Part shown: one piece after another, positions 1-8,893 of the stretch
Numbering within the stretch: position 1 is the stretch's first letter
How the letters are laid out: each line of letters starts with the position of its first letter
NCBI GenBank assembly: GCA_030267065.1
Contig: JAJDJF010000005.1
Location: 1-57,640 of the forward strand
Direction: 5' to 3'
DNA from: Desulfovibrio sp. OttesenSCG-928-C06
GTDB lineage: Bacteria > Desulfobacterota > Desulfovibrionia > Desulfovibrionales > Desulfovibrionaceae
DNA: 57,640 nt
Notes under the pieces: model-generated
The model's database searches: none
What the model saw: only the letters and a program-made list of their open reading frames with translations
What the model was told of the DNA's origin: nothing
Translations under genes and position numbers: made by a program

Positions 1-106
1 ATGGCTCAAGCACAGCAAAACAAGCTGCCCTACGCCACTCTTAAAACTCCAACACAAATCCATAAGGGCACAACCACTCAACCAGTCTACCGGTAGAGCA
101 CCATCC

Positions 107-2164
107 CTAAACCAAATCCGCATCCTTATTAAGCCGAGCGTGAACAAAGGTCCTAATCTTATGCGAAAAACCGGGCGAAACCTTGGCAACCTTGAATCCA
201 TGCTCCGCCAGCAAAACGCGCAAGCCAATCATGTGCGCCGAGCCGACAAAAACCATGCTGCGCCCCTGCGTGATAAAGGGCATCATGCGCTCACAAAAAC
301 GATGATCGCGCATCCCGATTACCGAATGAATGCGGGTGGGAAACTCAGTGCTGGTCCCGGCCATGCCGCCCAAATCGCCCAAAAGATAGGTTTTCAGATT
401 TTGACGCATCCGGCGTGGCCAGTCGTGGCAATTACGAAAAAAAGAGATTATGCGTTCTGGCGGTACAGATTCCAGCGAGGCAAGCTGCTCCTCCCTGTTC
501 TCCATGGCGATTACGGCCTTGCCCATGTCTTTGGCCTGATTCCAGGCGTCAAGATCCACAGATTGCCGCCAGCCGTGGCGCTCCAGAAAGGCCGTCCAGA
601 GCGAGAAAAAGGCAAACCAGGGCCGGGTGTTCCTGAGGTAATCGTCAACATCGGCCTTATCTGCGGCCTCGTGGTTAAGCAGGCGATGAAGCCCACCCTC
701 CGGGCCGCGCACCATACGCCTGAGCTTGTCCAGATCATCTGGCGTAAGCATGTCATAAAGGCAGGGGTCGCCCGGCAAGCGGGTTCGCCCGCTTTGCTCA
801 AAGTGGGCAAGACTGTCCGGGTCAAGCGGGCCTTCAAAAATCACGTTGTCCACTTTTTCAAACAGCTTTTCAAAGGAGTGCTCAAAAGTACACTGAAAGA
901 AATGCGCCGTGCCGCCAATCCATGACCGGCGCCCGTTTTTCTCCAGTTCCCAAAGCATGGCATACGGCTTTTGCGGCGGCAGCGAATTGAAAATCTGCTG
1001 CTTGCTCTCGCCGGAAGGCATGCTGGCCAAACCGCGCATAAGGCCGCCCAACATACCACCGGAACGCGCGGTATCAGGCAAATCCGCCTGCCACGCCGCC
1101 ATCTGGAACGGAATACGCGGCACAGCGCCCCACTTGCGCTTGAAGCGGGCAATGCCCTCATTGACACCAAGCCCAAGATGAATGTAGGCCTTGCCGCGCT
1201 GTCGGGCCAATTCCAGCATTCTGGCAAACAACAGGTCGGTTGCGTGCGGAGTGTAAAAACGCCGGGAATGCGCGCCGATTATATACGAACAGAAGCTCGA
1301 TGGCGCAAAATCCAGCAACAGCGAGGCTGCCAGCCGCCCTTCGGAATCAATGGTGTCAAGCAGAGTGATGCCTTCTGGGTGGAGACGCAGTAACGCCTCG
1401 GTTTTGGCGTACATCTCGCGCACGTTTGAACGCATGTCCGGGCGGGCCAGAAATTCGCTCCAGAGCCTGCGGTGCGCCGGGGTGAACGATTGGCCTTCCT
1501 CCACGCGCAAACAGGAGGCGGCCTGACGCACATGACGGCGCAAAGCGTCCGGCACTCCGGGCACACAGGGCACACCGGGCACGCCAGATGAGCCAAACGC
1601 GCCGGATGAAACAGACGAAACAGATAAGCCAGATGAACAGGACGAGCCAGACGGGCCGTACGGGCCAGGCAAGTCGGACAAACCAGATGCGCCGCTTCCA
1701 ACCGGCAGAAGGTAAAAAGTATCGCGCTCGGTCACATTCTGGCGCAACGAATCGGTAAAATCCGGTGCAACAGCAAAAATATCAACCTTGCCGCCGGGGC
1801 AAGATGAAGCCTTGAGCAGTTCCCGCCGCGCCGCTTCTTCCAGAGCGCCTTCAATCGCAGAAGCAAAAGCGGTGGAAGTAGCGCTCAGGAACGCAGGTTC
1901 AGAAGCAAAACGGAAGTCCGGCAACAAAGAGCCAGCATCTGCCGTTCCAGAGTTTACGATATACCCGGCAGGTTCAAGCGGATACCCAATCCCGGTCAGC
2001 CAGCCGTCACCGGCCAGAAAAAGAAAGTCGCCATGCACAAAGGCCGTACCGCCAGACATGGCCTGCATGAACAGCGCCGAGTGCTCCGGCACCCAGGCTT
2101 TGCGCAGGATATCATCATGGCCGCAAGGATCCACGGCAGGCTTTGTTGATTGTTCTCCGCTCAT
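107..2164 (-). CDS. GNAT-like acyltransferase fused to a TraB/GumN (TIKI-type) domain
   Basis: A 685-residue two-domain protein. Residues about 220-360 look like the C-terminal half of a FemAB/BioF2-type GNAT fold (segment around YIHLGLGVNEGIARFKRKWG). Residues about 400-665 match the TraB/PrgY/GumN/TIKI family, with two GxxH motifs (GTAH 418-421 and GSAH 641-644) and the conserved Glu444. TraB-family members bind metal; some are proteases, but most bacterial ones are uncharacterised. Residues about 156-206 are an unusual Gly/Ser/Pro linker with a three-residue period. No signal peptide or membrane segment is seen, so it is probably cytoplasmic. There is no clear Shine-Dalgarno before the ATG. 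It is transcribed alone, away from the U32 gene. The domain calls rest on motifs; the substrate is unknown. Confidence 0.75.
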   Translation of the reverse strand: MSGEQSTKPAVDPCGHDDILRKAWVPEHSALFMQAMSGGTAFVHGDFLFLAGDGWLTGIGYPLEPAGYIVNSGTADAGSLLPDFRFASEPAFLSATSTAFASAIEGALEEAARRELLKASSCPGGKVDIFAVAPDFTDSLRQNVTERDTFYLLPVGSGASGLSDLPGPYGPSGSSCSSGLSVSSVSSGAFGSSGVPGVPCVPGVPDALRRHVRQAASCLRVEEGQSFTPAHRRLWSEFLARPDMRSNVREMYAKTEALLRLHPEGITLLDTIDSEGRLAASLLLDFAPSSFCSYIIGAHSRRFYTPHATDLLFARMLELARQRGKAYIHLGLGVNEGIARFKRKWGAVPRIPFQMAAWQADLPDTARSGGMLGGLMRGLASMPSGESKQQIFNSLPPQKPYAMLWELEKNGRRSWIGGTAHFFQCTFEHSFEKLFEKVDNVIFEGPLDPDSLAHFEQSGRTRLPGDPCLYDMLTPDDLDKLRRMVRGPEGGLHRLLNHEAADKADVDDYLRNTRPWFAFFSLWTAFLERHGWRQSVDLDAWNQAKDMGKAVIAMENREEQLASLESVPPERIISFFRNCHDWPRRMRQNLKTYLLGDLGGMAGTSTEFPTRIHSVIGMRDHRFCERMMPFITQGRSMVFVGSAHMIGLRVLLAEHGFKVAKVSPGFSHKIRTFVHARLNKDADLV

Positions 2165-2735
2165 AACAATTGTTTAGCACCAGCCAAATCAAAGCACAAG
2201 AACGCGTCAGGTGCAGTCTCCAAATTGTCTTTTTGCCATCTGGCTGCGCCCGCTTCAAACAGGCTTATCCTGTACGGAGCTCATGTATGCCTTGATACAC
2301 TTCGCTCCGTCCAGATTATGCCCTCCTTGCCAGAGACCGAAAGCCATAATTGGAAACACCTCTACCGGAGCATGGCGCAAACAGCGGCAGGCACAGCCCG
2401 CCAGATCAGGGCAATTTGCGCTCCCCGCCTTGCATTGCAGGCATCAAGGATACGTCTGATTGTTTTCTTGTCTATTTTTCTCAAACATGGCACAAAACAG
2501 AACGTTTTGCAGCCGCAGGCAGGCCTTGCCCGCCATGCACAGCCAATACAGATTGAAACCTGACACCAACGCGCCATTCATGCCTTGATTCCGGCCCGGC
2601 AATGCTTACAGTTTACAGCAACAGCCATAATCTGGCCTGATTCCGGTAACCGCTAGCCCAACCGTATACTGGCACTGGCCGGACGGCGCGATGATAACCC
2701 GCATTTCGCACAAGAACACAACCCCCCTTAAATAT
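2165..2735. other. Intergenic region between divergent genes
   Basis: About 570 bases separate the divergent fusion gene and the U32 gene. Short open frames occur on both strands but lack a ribosome binding site and coding-like composition. No promoter, riboswitch or RNA gene could be recognised. Confidence 0.5.
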
Positions 2736-4754
2736 ATGGACAACAAACCAGAAATTCTGGCCCCTGCCGGAGATATGTCCTGCGCACTTGCAGCGCTGGC
2801 TGCCGGAGCAGACGCTATCTACCTCGGCCTCAAGCACTTTTCGGCCCGCATGCAGGCCGACAACTTTTCCACCACCGAGCTGGCCCGTCTGATTGATCTG
2901 GCGCACAGTGGCGGCAGCCGCATCTATGTGGCCATGAACACCTTTTTCAAACCCGGCGAGGAACCATCCGTAGCCCGCATGATCAAGCGCCTGATGCTCG
3001 GGCCGCACCCAGACGCTATCGTGGCGCAGGACGCGGCAATTGTGGATCTGGCCCGTCAGGCCGGATTTGATGGGGAAATCCACCTCTCCACGCTGGCCAA
3101 CCTCACGCATCAGGCCACCCTGCGCGCAGCGGCGGCGCTCGGCTCCTGCCGCATAGTCCTGCCGCGCGAGCTTTCCATTGATGAGATCCGCATGATGTCG
3201 GACGTTCTGCCCGAAGGCATGACCATGGAAACCTTTGTGCACGGCGCGCTGTGTTACTGCGTTTCCGGGCGCTGCTGGTGGTCCAGCTACATGGGCGGCA
3301 AAAGCGGCCTGCGCGGGCGCTGCGTGCAGCCCTGCCGCCGCGTCTACAAGCAGGGCGGCAAGGAAGGACGCTTTTTCTCCTGCCGTGACCTTTCGCTGGA
3401 CGTGCTTGCCAAGACGCTCATGGACATTCCCGGCGTTGGCTCGTGGAAAATCGAAGGCCGCAAGAAGGGCCCGCACTATGTTTACCACGTTGTTTCCGCC
3501 TACCGGATGATGCGCGACCATCACGCCGATCCCGCCATGCGCAAACAGGCTGAGGAACTGCTGGAAATGGCGCTGGGCAGGCCAACAACCAAGGCCCGCT
3601 TTTTGCCGCAACGCGCTGGAAACCCCACTGCCTACGGCGACCCGCAGGCCGGAAAGAAAGACAACTTCCAGACCAGCTCCGGCATGCTCTGCGGCAAGAT
3701 TGTGCAGGAAAAAGACAAAAGCTATGTGCTCAAAACGCGCATGGAGCTTCTGCCCAGAGACTATCTGCGCATAGGTTACGAGGACGAGCCGTGGCACCAC
3801 ATGCAGCCCGTAAACCGCCGTTTGCCCAAGGGCGGCAGCCTCACCTTGAAGCTGCCAAAACACAAGACGCCCAAGGCAAACACGCCGGTATTCCTGATAG
3901 ATCGGCGCGAGCCGGGACTGCTGGACGTGCTGCGCGAATGGCAGGGCAAGCTGGATGCGCGCAAGCCGCAAGTCCGCTCCGACAAAAATGTGGCAAACTT
4001 TGAGCCGACACCGCCCAAGCCCGGAAAAGGCGCGCGCAAGCTGGATATAGTGCTACGCGCAAGCGTGCCGCGCGGGCGCGACGGCAAGGACGGCATCAGG
4101 CCCGGCACTGTGCAGGGCATCTGGCTTTCGCCAAAGGCGCTGAGCGAAGTATCGCGCACCCTGTTCAGCCGCATTTCATGGTGGCTGCCGCCGGTAATCT
4201 GGCCGGATGAGGAAGAAAACTGGCTGCGCAACATCCGTCAGGCTCTGCGCAACGGGGCCAGACACTTTGTTTGCAACTCGCCCTGGCAGTCCGCCATGTT
4301 CGAGGACAAAAAAGGGCTTTCGCTCACAGCCGGGCCGTTCTGCAACATTACGAACATCTATGCTGTGGGCGTGCTGGAGAAGATGGGCTTTGATCAGGTT
4401 ATCATAAGCCCGGAACTGGCTGCCGAAGACTATCTGGCCCTGCCCGCCCAAAGCCCCATCCCGCTCGGCATTGTACTGAGCGGCTACTGGCCCGTGGGCA
4501 TTACCCGTTTCAGAACCGACCCGCTCAAGCTTAACGAAGAATTCAGCAGCCCCAAGCGCGAAGGCTTCTGGTCGCGCCAGTACGGGCAGAACATCTGGCT
4601 GTACCCTTCATGGCCGCTGGATTTGACCGCGCAGCGCCCGGAACTGGAAAGAGCCGGTTACAGCTCCTTTATCAGCATTGCCGAGCACCCGCCGCGCGAC
4701 ATGGCCAAACCGGGCAGAACCAGCATGTTCAACTGGAAAATCGACGTGCTTTAG
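2736..4754 (+). CDS. U32 family 'peptidase' (tRNA/rRNA hydroxylase type)
   Basis: A 672-residue U32-family protein. It begins with the family hallmark EILAPAGD and carries the signature HGALC..SGRC..RGRC..PCRR. The four cysteines, at about 173, 179, 196 and 200, probably hold an iron-sulfur cluster. Studied relatives (TrhP, RlhA) hydroxylate tRNA U34 or 23S rRNA C2501 using prephenate, so RNA modification is likelier than proteolysis. It is longer than TrhP (about 450 residues); the C-terminal third, from about residue 430, is a lineage extension. The start was placed at 2736 because homology begins right there. An in-frame ATG at 2691 would add 15 residues. It may be cotranscribed with the genes downstream, but a 217-base gap intervenes. 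Confidence 0.85.
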   Translation: MDNKPEILAPAGDMSCALAALAAGADAIYLGLKHFSARMQADNFSTTELARLIDLAHSGGSRIYVAMNTFFKPGEEPSVARMIKRLMLGPHPDAIVAQDAAIVDLARQAGFDGEIHLSTLANLTHQATLRAAAALGSCRIVLPRELSIDEIRMMSDVLPEGMTMETFVHGALCYCVSGRCWWSSYMGGKSGLRGRCVQPCRRVYKQGGKEGRFFSCRDLSLDVLAKTLMDIPGVGSWKIEGRKKGPHYVYHVVSAYRMMRDHHADPAMRKQAEELLEMALGRPTTKARFLPQRAGNPTAYGDPQAGKKDNFQTSSGMLCGKIVQEKDKSYVLKTRMELLPRDYLRIGYEDEPWHHMQPVNRRLPKGGSLTLKLPKHKTPKANTPVFLIDRREPGLLDVLREWQGKLDARKPQVRSDKNVANFEPTPPKPGKGARKLDIVLRASVPRGRDGKDGIRPGTVQGIWLSPKALSEVSRTLFSRISWWLPPVIWPDEEENWLRNIRQALRNGARHFVCNSPWQSAMFEDKKGLSLTAGPFCNITNIYAVGVLEKMGFDQVIISPELAAEDYLALPAQSPIPLGIVLSGYWPVGITRFRTDPLKLNEEFSSPKREGFWSRQYGQNIWLYPSWPLDLTAQRPELERAGYSSFISIAEHPPRDMAKPGRTSMFNWKIDVL

Positions 4755-4884
4755 CGGCACAAGGATTTGCGCCATTTAAAACGCGACACCCGGGCGTTCT
4801 GGCTGGTCGCCTTCTGAGAAAACGGCCTTTAGCCAGCCGAACTGCAAAAGACAATTTCAGGAGTGATTCCTGCGGCCTGAACAT

Positions 4885-4923
4885 GTGGCGCAAGCTCTGC
4901 GGCAACGCCGGAGCTTGCGCCAC
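4885..4923 (+). repeat. Long perfect hairpin in the leader of the DUF2339 gene
   Basis: Left arm 4885-4897 and right arm 4911-4923 are exact 13-bp inverted repeats (GTGGCGCAAGCTC). They enclose a second perfect CGGC/GCCG stem with an AAC loop. No T-run follows, so it is not a standard terminator. It sits 48 bases before the DUF2339 start and could stabilise or gate the mRNA. Confidence 0.7.
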
Positions 4924-4971
4924 AGCACTTGCAACACTGCTGTGCACGGGCTTGAAATAATGGGGGAAAAC

Positions 4972-7900
4972 ATGGACGAACTGGAAGTTCTCCTTTTTTT
5001 GACGCTAATCGGCTTCATCATCTGGATGATCTATATCACCGTAAAGCTGGTGGGCATCTCAAAGCAATTTCGCAGCTTCGGGCTGACCATGCTGAGTTTG
5101 CTGGAGCAGTTCAACAAACGCCTTGAGCATATGGATCGCGAATTCAGGGGGCTGGCAGAACGAGCCGCGCGAGCCGGGCAAGCCGGGCAACCGGAGCAAA
5201 CCGCGCACACTGGGCAAACCAGCCAAGCCGGACAAATGGAACGGAGCGCTCAGGCATCACAATTCTCGCAAGCCTCACAAACAGGTCCGGCAAAGCAAGA
5301 AGAGCCAGCGCATCCCGTAGAAATAGCCAAAGTGACAGAAATGGAGGCAAAACCGGCAATGCCGGAAGCGGCAGCCGCCAAGTCCATGCACCGGGATGAA
5401 TCCAGCCTGTCCGTCAGCACCGAGCAGATGCAGGCATCCCCTGCAATTCAGGACGAACAGTCAGAAACAGGAGCGCAGCAAGACACCGCTCCCCTGTCGC
5501 CAGACGCGCCCGTCACCCACGCTGAATCTATAGAGCCTGCTAAGCTGGCAGAACATGAGCCTGAGACACCGGCAAGCCCGGCAGAACAAAGCGAACAGGT
5601 GGAACCTGAAACGCAGCCGAAAATGCCGGAACCAGCAGAAATAGCAAAACAGTCTGACCAACCGGAAATTCAGACGGAAGCCCAGACAGATGTCGAGGCG
5701 GAAGCCACGGCAGAAACCGTTGCAGACAGCCAGTTTGACGCTTCGGCCGAAACTTTGCCAGAAACGTTGGCGGACACTTCGCCAGAAACTCCGGCAGAAA
5801 TTCTAGCAGAAACTTCGGCAGAAACACCGGAAAACATAGCTGCCATGGGCACAGGCACCACGCAGGACTGCGCTACAAGCGCCAGCATTGGTGCCACAGA
5901 CGCTCCCGGCGCAGCCACCGGAACCGCCGCAAGTTCCTCCAGTCAAAAAGCCGGAGACGACACAGCAAAGGAAGCGCAGGCGGACGGCCTGATGCTCCAC
6001 ATCCGCAAATTTATCAGGGAAGGCAACTTCTGGGTGGCCGGCGGCGTGCTGATGCTGCTTATCGGCTTTGCCTTCCTGATGACCTATATGGCCGAGCGCG
6101 GCTTTTTCAGCATTGAGATGCGCATTGCCAGCGCAGCCGCCACCGGCCTTGCCATGGTGGTTCTGGGCATCTTCCTGCGCAACCGCAAGCCTGCTTACGC
6201 GCTTATAGTGCAGGGCGGCGGCATCGGGGTAATGTATCTGGCTGTTTTTGCGGCAGCCAAGCTGACCACCTTGTTCAGCCCGGCAACAGCCCTGATTCTG
6301 ATGACCCTGCTGGTTATTCCCGGCGTGGCGCTGGCAGTGCTGCAAAGTGCGCAGGTGCTGGCAATCTTCGCGTTTCTGGGCGGTTTTGCCGCTCCGGTAC
6401 TGCTTTCGGACGGCTCGGGCAACTATGAGGCCCTGTTCTCCTACTACACCCTGCTCAACCTCGGGCTGCTGGTCATTACCCGCTTCCGGCTCTGGCGCTG
6501 GCTTAACCTGCTCGGGGCCTTCTGCACCTTTGTGGTAATGGCCTACTGGTGCGAAACTTCTTACGAGCTGAGCCAGTTCATCCGTTTGCAGCCTTTCCTG
6601 ATTGGATTTGCCCTGATCTTTACGCTGATCACCATGATTTCAGCGCGGCGCAGGCAATTCCAGCTAAGCCAGCCAGCAGACGCGCTGCTGGCCTGCGGCG
6701 TGCCGGTTATTGCCTCCTACCTGCAATTTACACTGGCTTATGACCTGCCGCACGGGCTGAGTTTTTCCGCCCTCGGCTACGGAGCCTTCTATCTTGGGCT
6801 GGCGGCCTTCATCTGGAAGTGCTGGTCCGGCCTGATGCTGGCGCAGGAAGAAAACATGCCGGAAAAAGCGCTGGCCTCCAAAGCCGGTTCCATCCGGCTT
6901 CTGGCCGAGCTGTATCTGGCTTGCGGCGTGATTCTGGCAAACCTTGCCATACCGCTGGAATTTTCCCAGCGCGTCACCGCCGCCGCCTGGTCGCTGGAGG
7001 GCGTGGTGCTCTTCTATCTGGCCTACCGCGCACTCAGCCCCCGCATCAAGCTGGTGGCCCTTACAGCGCTGGCTGTCGGTCTGGTGGCGGCCCTGCTGGA
7101 TCTTTTCTCGCAACGCATGATCGGCGGGGACTACAAGCTTGTTTCCAGTTGCGTGACCGGTCTGGCCTTTATACTTGCAGGCGCAATCCAGCGCATTGAC
7201 ATTGCGCGGCATGAATCGCGCGATTTGCCTGAGCCGTTCAACTTCCGCAGCGGATTGCCGTGGGAGAATATTCTTGCGCTCATCGGCATGGGCGTGTGGT
7301 TTTTGGGGCTGGGTATGGAATCCGACTACATGTCTACCGCGCCGCTGAACTTTCTGTTGCTGACGGTAAGCGCCAGCGCGCTGCTGTTCAGTCTGGCCGG
7401 CAAGAAGCTGGATTTGCGCGTTATGTGCCTTTCCGCCTTTTTGCCGCTGCCGGTATCATTTGTCTGCGTGCTTGGCGGCGTGGTCTTTTCATCTAGCCTC
7501 TACTACGGCTTTGTTTATTACGCTGGCTTTGAGGGCACGCATCCGGCGCTCTGGTATCTGCTGATGCATAACTTCATGTCCGGGTACGGCTGGCTGGCCT
7601 GGCTCGTTTTTGCGGTTTGTCAGGGCGCTCTGCTCTGGGGCTACGGCAGGGGCGGCGCAGGCGCATCCGGCTTGCTGCGTGCGCAAACGGGCTTCCAGAT
7701 ACAGAACAAGGCCGGTTCAGAAAATGCCGCGAGCACGAGAAATACCGGCAAGCTCTATACCTTTGGTCTTTGCCTGTTCACTCTTGAACTGATTTACGTT
7801 CTGACCTGCTCCCTGCGGGCCATGGTGGAGCAAACCAGCCACTACACGCTGGCCTGGGCGGATCTGGCCGGAATCGCCCCCTCGCTGCTATACGTCATCG

Positions 7901-8892
7901 TCATGCTCTGGCTCAGTTCAGGCAGTGCCACTAAGCCGCCGCGCCTTTCTGAACGCAACACCGGGGCCCTTCTGGGTACAGTGCCGGGACTGCTTTTTAT
8001 CGGGCTTGGCGTATGGTTCGGCATGGGACTTTTTGATGTCGGCAACCCCTATCCGCTGCCCTTCTACGTTCCGGTGCTCAACCCGCTGGAATTGCAGCAG
8101 GCCTTTTGCGTAGCCATATTCGCGGTCTGGCAAAGAGCGCTGCACAACGCGCTTCAATTGCGGCGGGAACTGCCGGGAAGCGACACGGCGCTGGCCGAAG
8201 CCTCTTTCGGCAAAGGCGACCTTGCGGCAAAAACCATGCGTACGCTGCACTTCTGGGCGCTTTCGCAGCCGCGCATGATTCTGGTCATGAGCCTGCTGCT
8301 GTTCGCCTGGCTGCACAGCATTCTCTTCCGCAGCATCCACTTCTTTACCGGCACGCCCATGAGCAACGTATGGGATCATGAGGCATTTCAGGCGCTGCTC
8401 ACCGCTCTGTGGGGTCTGTGGGGACTTTTGCATATCATCATCGGCAACAAGAAGCGCACCAGACTGTTCTGGGTTATCGGCGCGGTGCTGATGCTGGCAG
8501 TCACCATCAAGATCTTCATGCTTGATCTGGCCGACAAGGGCACGCTGTTCCGCATTGTTTCCTTCTTCATCATGGGCGGCATATTCCTGATTATCGGCTG
8601 GCTGGCTCCGCTGCCTCCGTCAAATAAAAAGGAAGCCACGCAAGGCGATAAAGAGAACGGAGACGGGAACGGCCCGGCAAAAGACGCGCAGACGTCAACG
8701 CGAGCTACCGGGCAAGCTGACTGGCAAACTACGGGGCAAGCTACCGGGAAAGAAGCCGGGCGAGCATCCGGGCAACACGCTCGGGCAGAACAAACCGGCA
8801 GCCCGGTGAACGGGCGCGGACCGGACGAAGATATGGACACGGTTTACTGCACAAGGCAATACTCGCCATTGTCGCCAAAAAACGAGGATTAA
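4972..8892 (+). CDS. DUF2339 family polytopic membrane protein
   Basis: About 1306 residues. An N-terminal membrane helix (residues about 5-25) is followed by a hydrophilic segment of about 270 residues rich in Glu, Ala, Pro, Thr and Gln. Parts of that segment have three- or four-residue periods (for example ETSAETPE). Then come some 20 or more hydrophobic helices, and a low-complexity Gly/Gln/Ala tail of about 70 residues. The membrane core resembles DUF2339, a family of unknown function that often stands next to DUF3999, as here. ATG 4972 was chosen because GGGGGA lies five bases upstream; an in-frame ATG at 4960 is the alternative. It ends one base before the next gene, so the two are certainly one operon. 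It may act as an inner-membrane scaffold for envelope polysaccharide or protein export, but that is a guess. Confidence 0.8.
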   Translation: MDELEVLLFLTLIGFIIWMIYITVKLVGISKQFRSFGLTMLSLLEQFNKRLEHMDREFRGLAERAARAGQAGQPEQTAHTGQTSQAGQMERSAQASQFSQASQTGPAKQEEPAHPVEIAKVTEMEAKPAMPEAAAAKSMHRDESSLSVSTEQMQASPAIQDEQSETGAQQDTAPLSPDAPVTHAESIEPAKLAEHEPETPASPAEQSEQVEPETQPKMPEPAEIAKQSDQPEIQTEAQTDVEAEATAETVADSQFDASAETLPETLADTSPETPAEILAETSAETPENIAAMGTGTTQDCATSASIGATDAPGAATGTAASSSSQKAGDDTAKEAQADGLMLHIRKFIREGNFWVAGGVLMLLIGFAFLMTYMAERGFFSIEMRIASAAATGLAMVVLGIFLRNRKPAYALIVQGGGIGVMYLAVFAAAKLTTLFSPATALILMTLLVIPGVALAVLQSAQVLAIFAFLGGFAAPVLLSDGSGNYEALFSYYTLLNLGLLVITRFRLWRWLNLLGAFCTFVVMAYWCETSYELSQFIRLQPFLIGFALIFTLITMISARRRQFQLSQPADALLACGVPVIASYLQFTLAYDLPHGLSFSALGYGAFYLGLAAFIWKCWSGLMLAQEENMPEKALASKAGSIRLLAELYLACGVILANLAIPLEFSQRVTAAAWSLEGVVLFYLAYRALSPRIKLVALTALAVGLVAALLDLFSQRMIGGDYKLVSSCVTGLAFILAGAIQRIDIARHESRDLPEPFNFRSGLPWENILALIGMGVWFLGLGMESDYMSTAPLNFLLLTVSASALLFSLAGKKLDLRVMCLSAFLPLPVSFVCVLGGVVFSSSLYYGFVYYAGFEGTHPALWYLLMHNFMSGYGWLAWLVFAVCQGALLWGYGRGGAGASGLLRAQTGFQIQNKAGSENAASTRNTGKLYTFGLCLFTLELIYVLTCSLRAMVEQTSHYTLAWADLAGIAPSLLYVIVMLWLSSGSATKPPRLSERNTGALLGTVPGLLFIGLGVWFGMGLFDVGNPYPLPFYVPVLNPLELQQAFCVAIFAVWQRALHNALQLRRELPGSDTALAEASFGKGDLAAKTMRTLHFWALSQPRMILVMSLLLFAWLHSILFRSIHFFTGTPMSNVWDHEAFQALLTALWGLWGLLHIIIGNKKRTRLFWVIGAVLMLAVTIKIFMLDLADKGTLFRIVSFFIMGGIFLIIGWLAPLPPSNKKEATQGDKENGDGNGPAKDAQTSTRATGQADWQTTGQATGKEAGRASGQHARAEQTGSPVNGRGPDEDMDTVYCTRQYSPLSPKNED

Positions 8893-8893
8893 A

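Noticed and set aside
1..96. Open frame starting with ATG at base 1
   Set aside because: It is only 31 codons long, has no visible ribosome binding site and no recognisable family; the ATG at the window edge is probably chance.
2613..3971. Long open frame opposite the U32 gene
   Set aside because: It is a shadow of a GC-rich gene in the other strand; the U32 frame has clear homology motifs.
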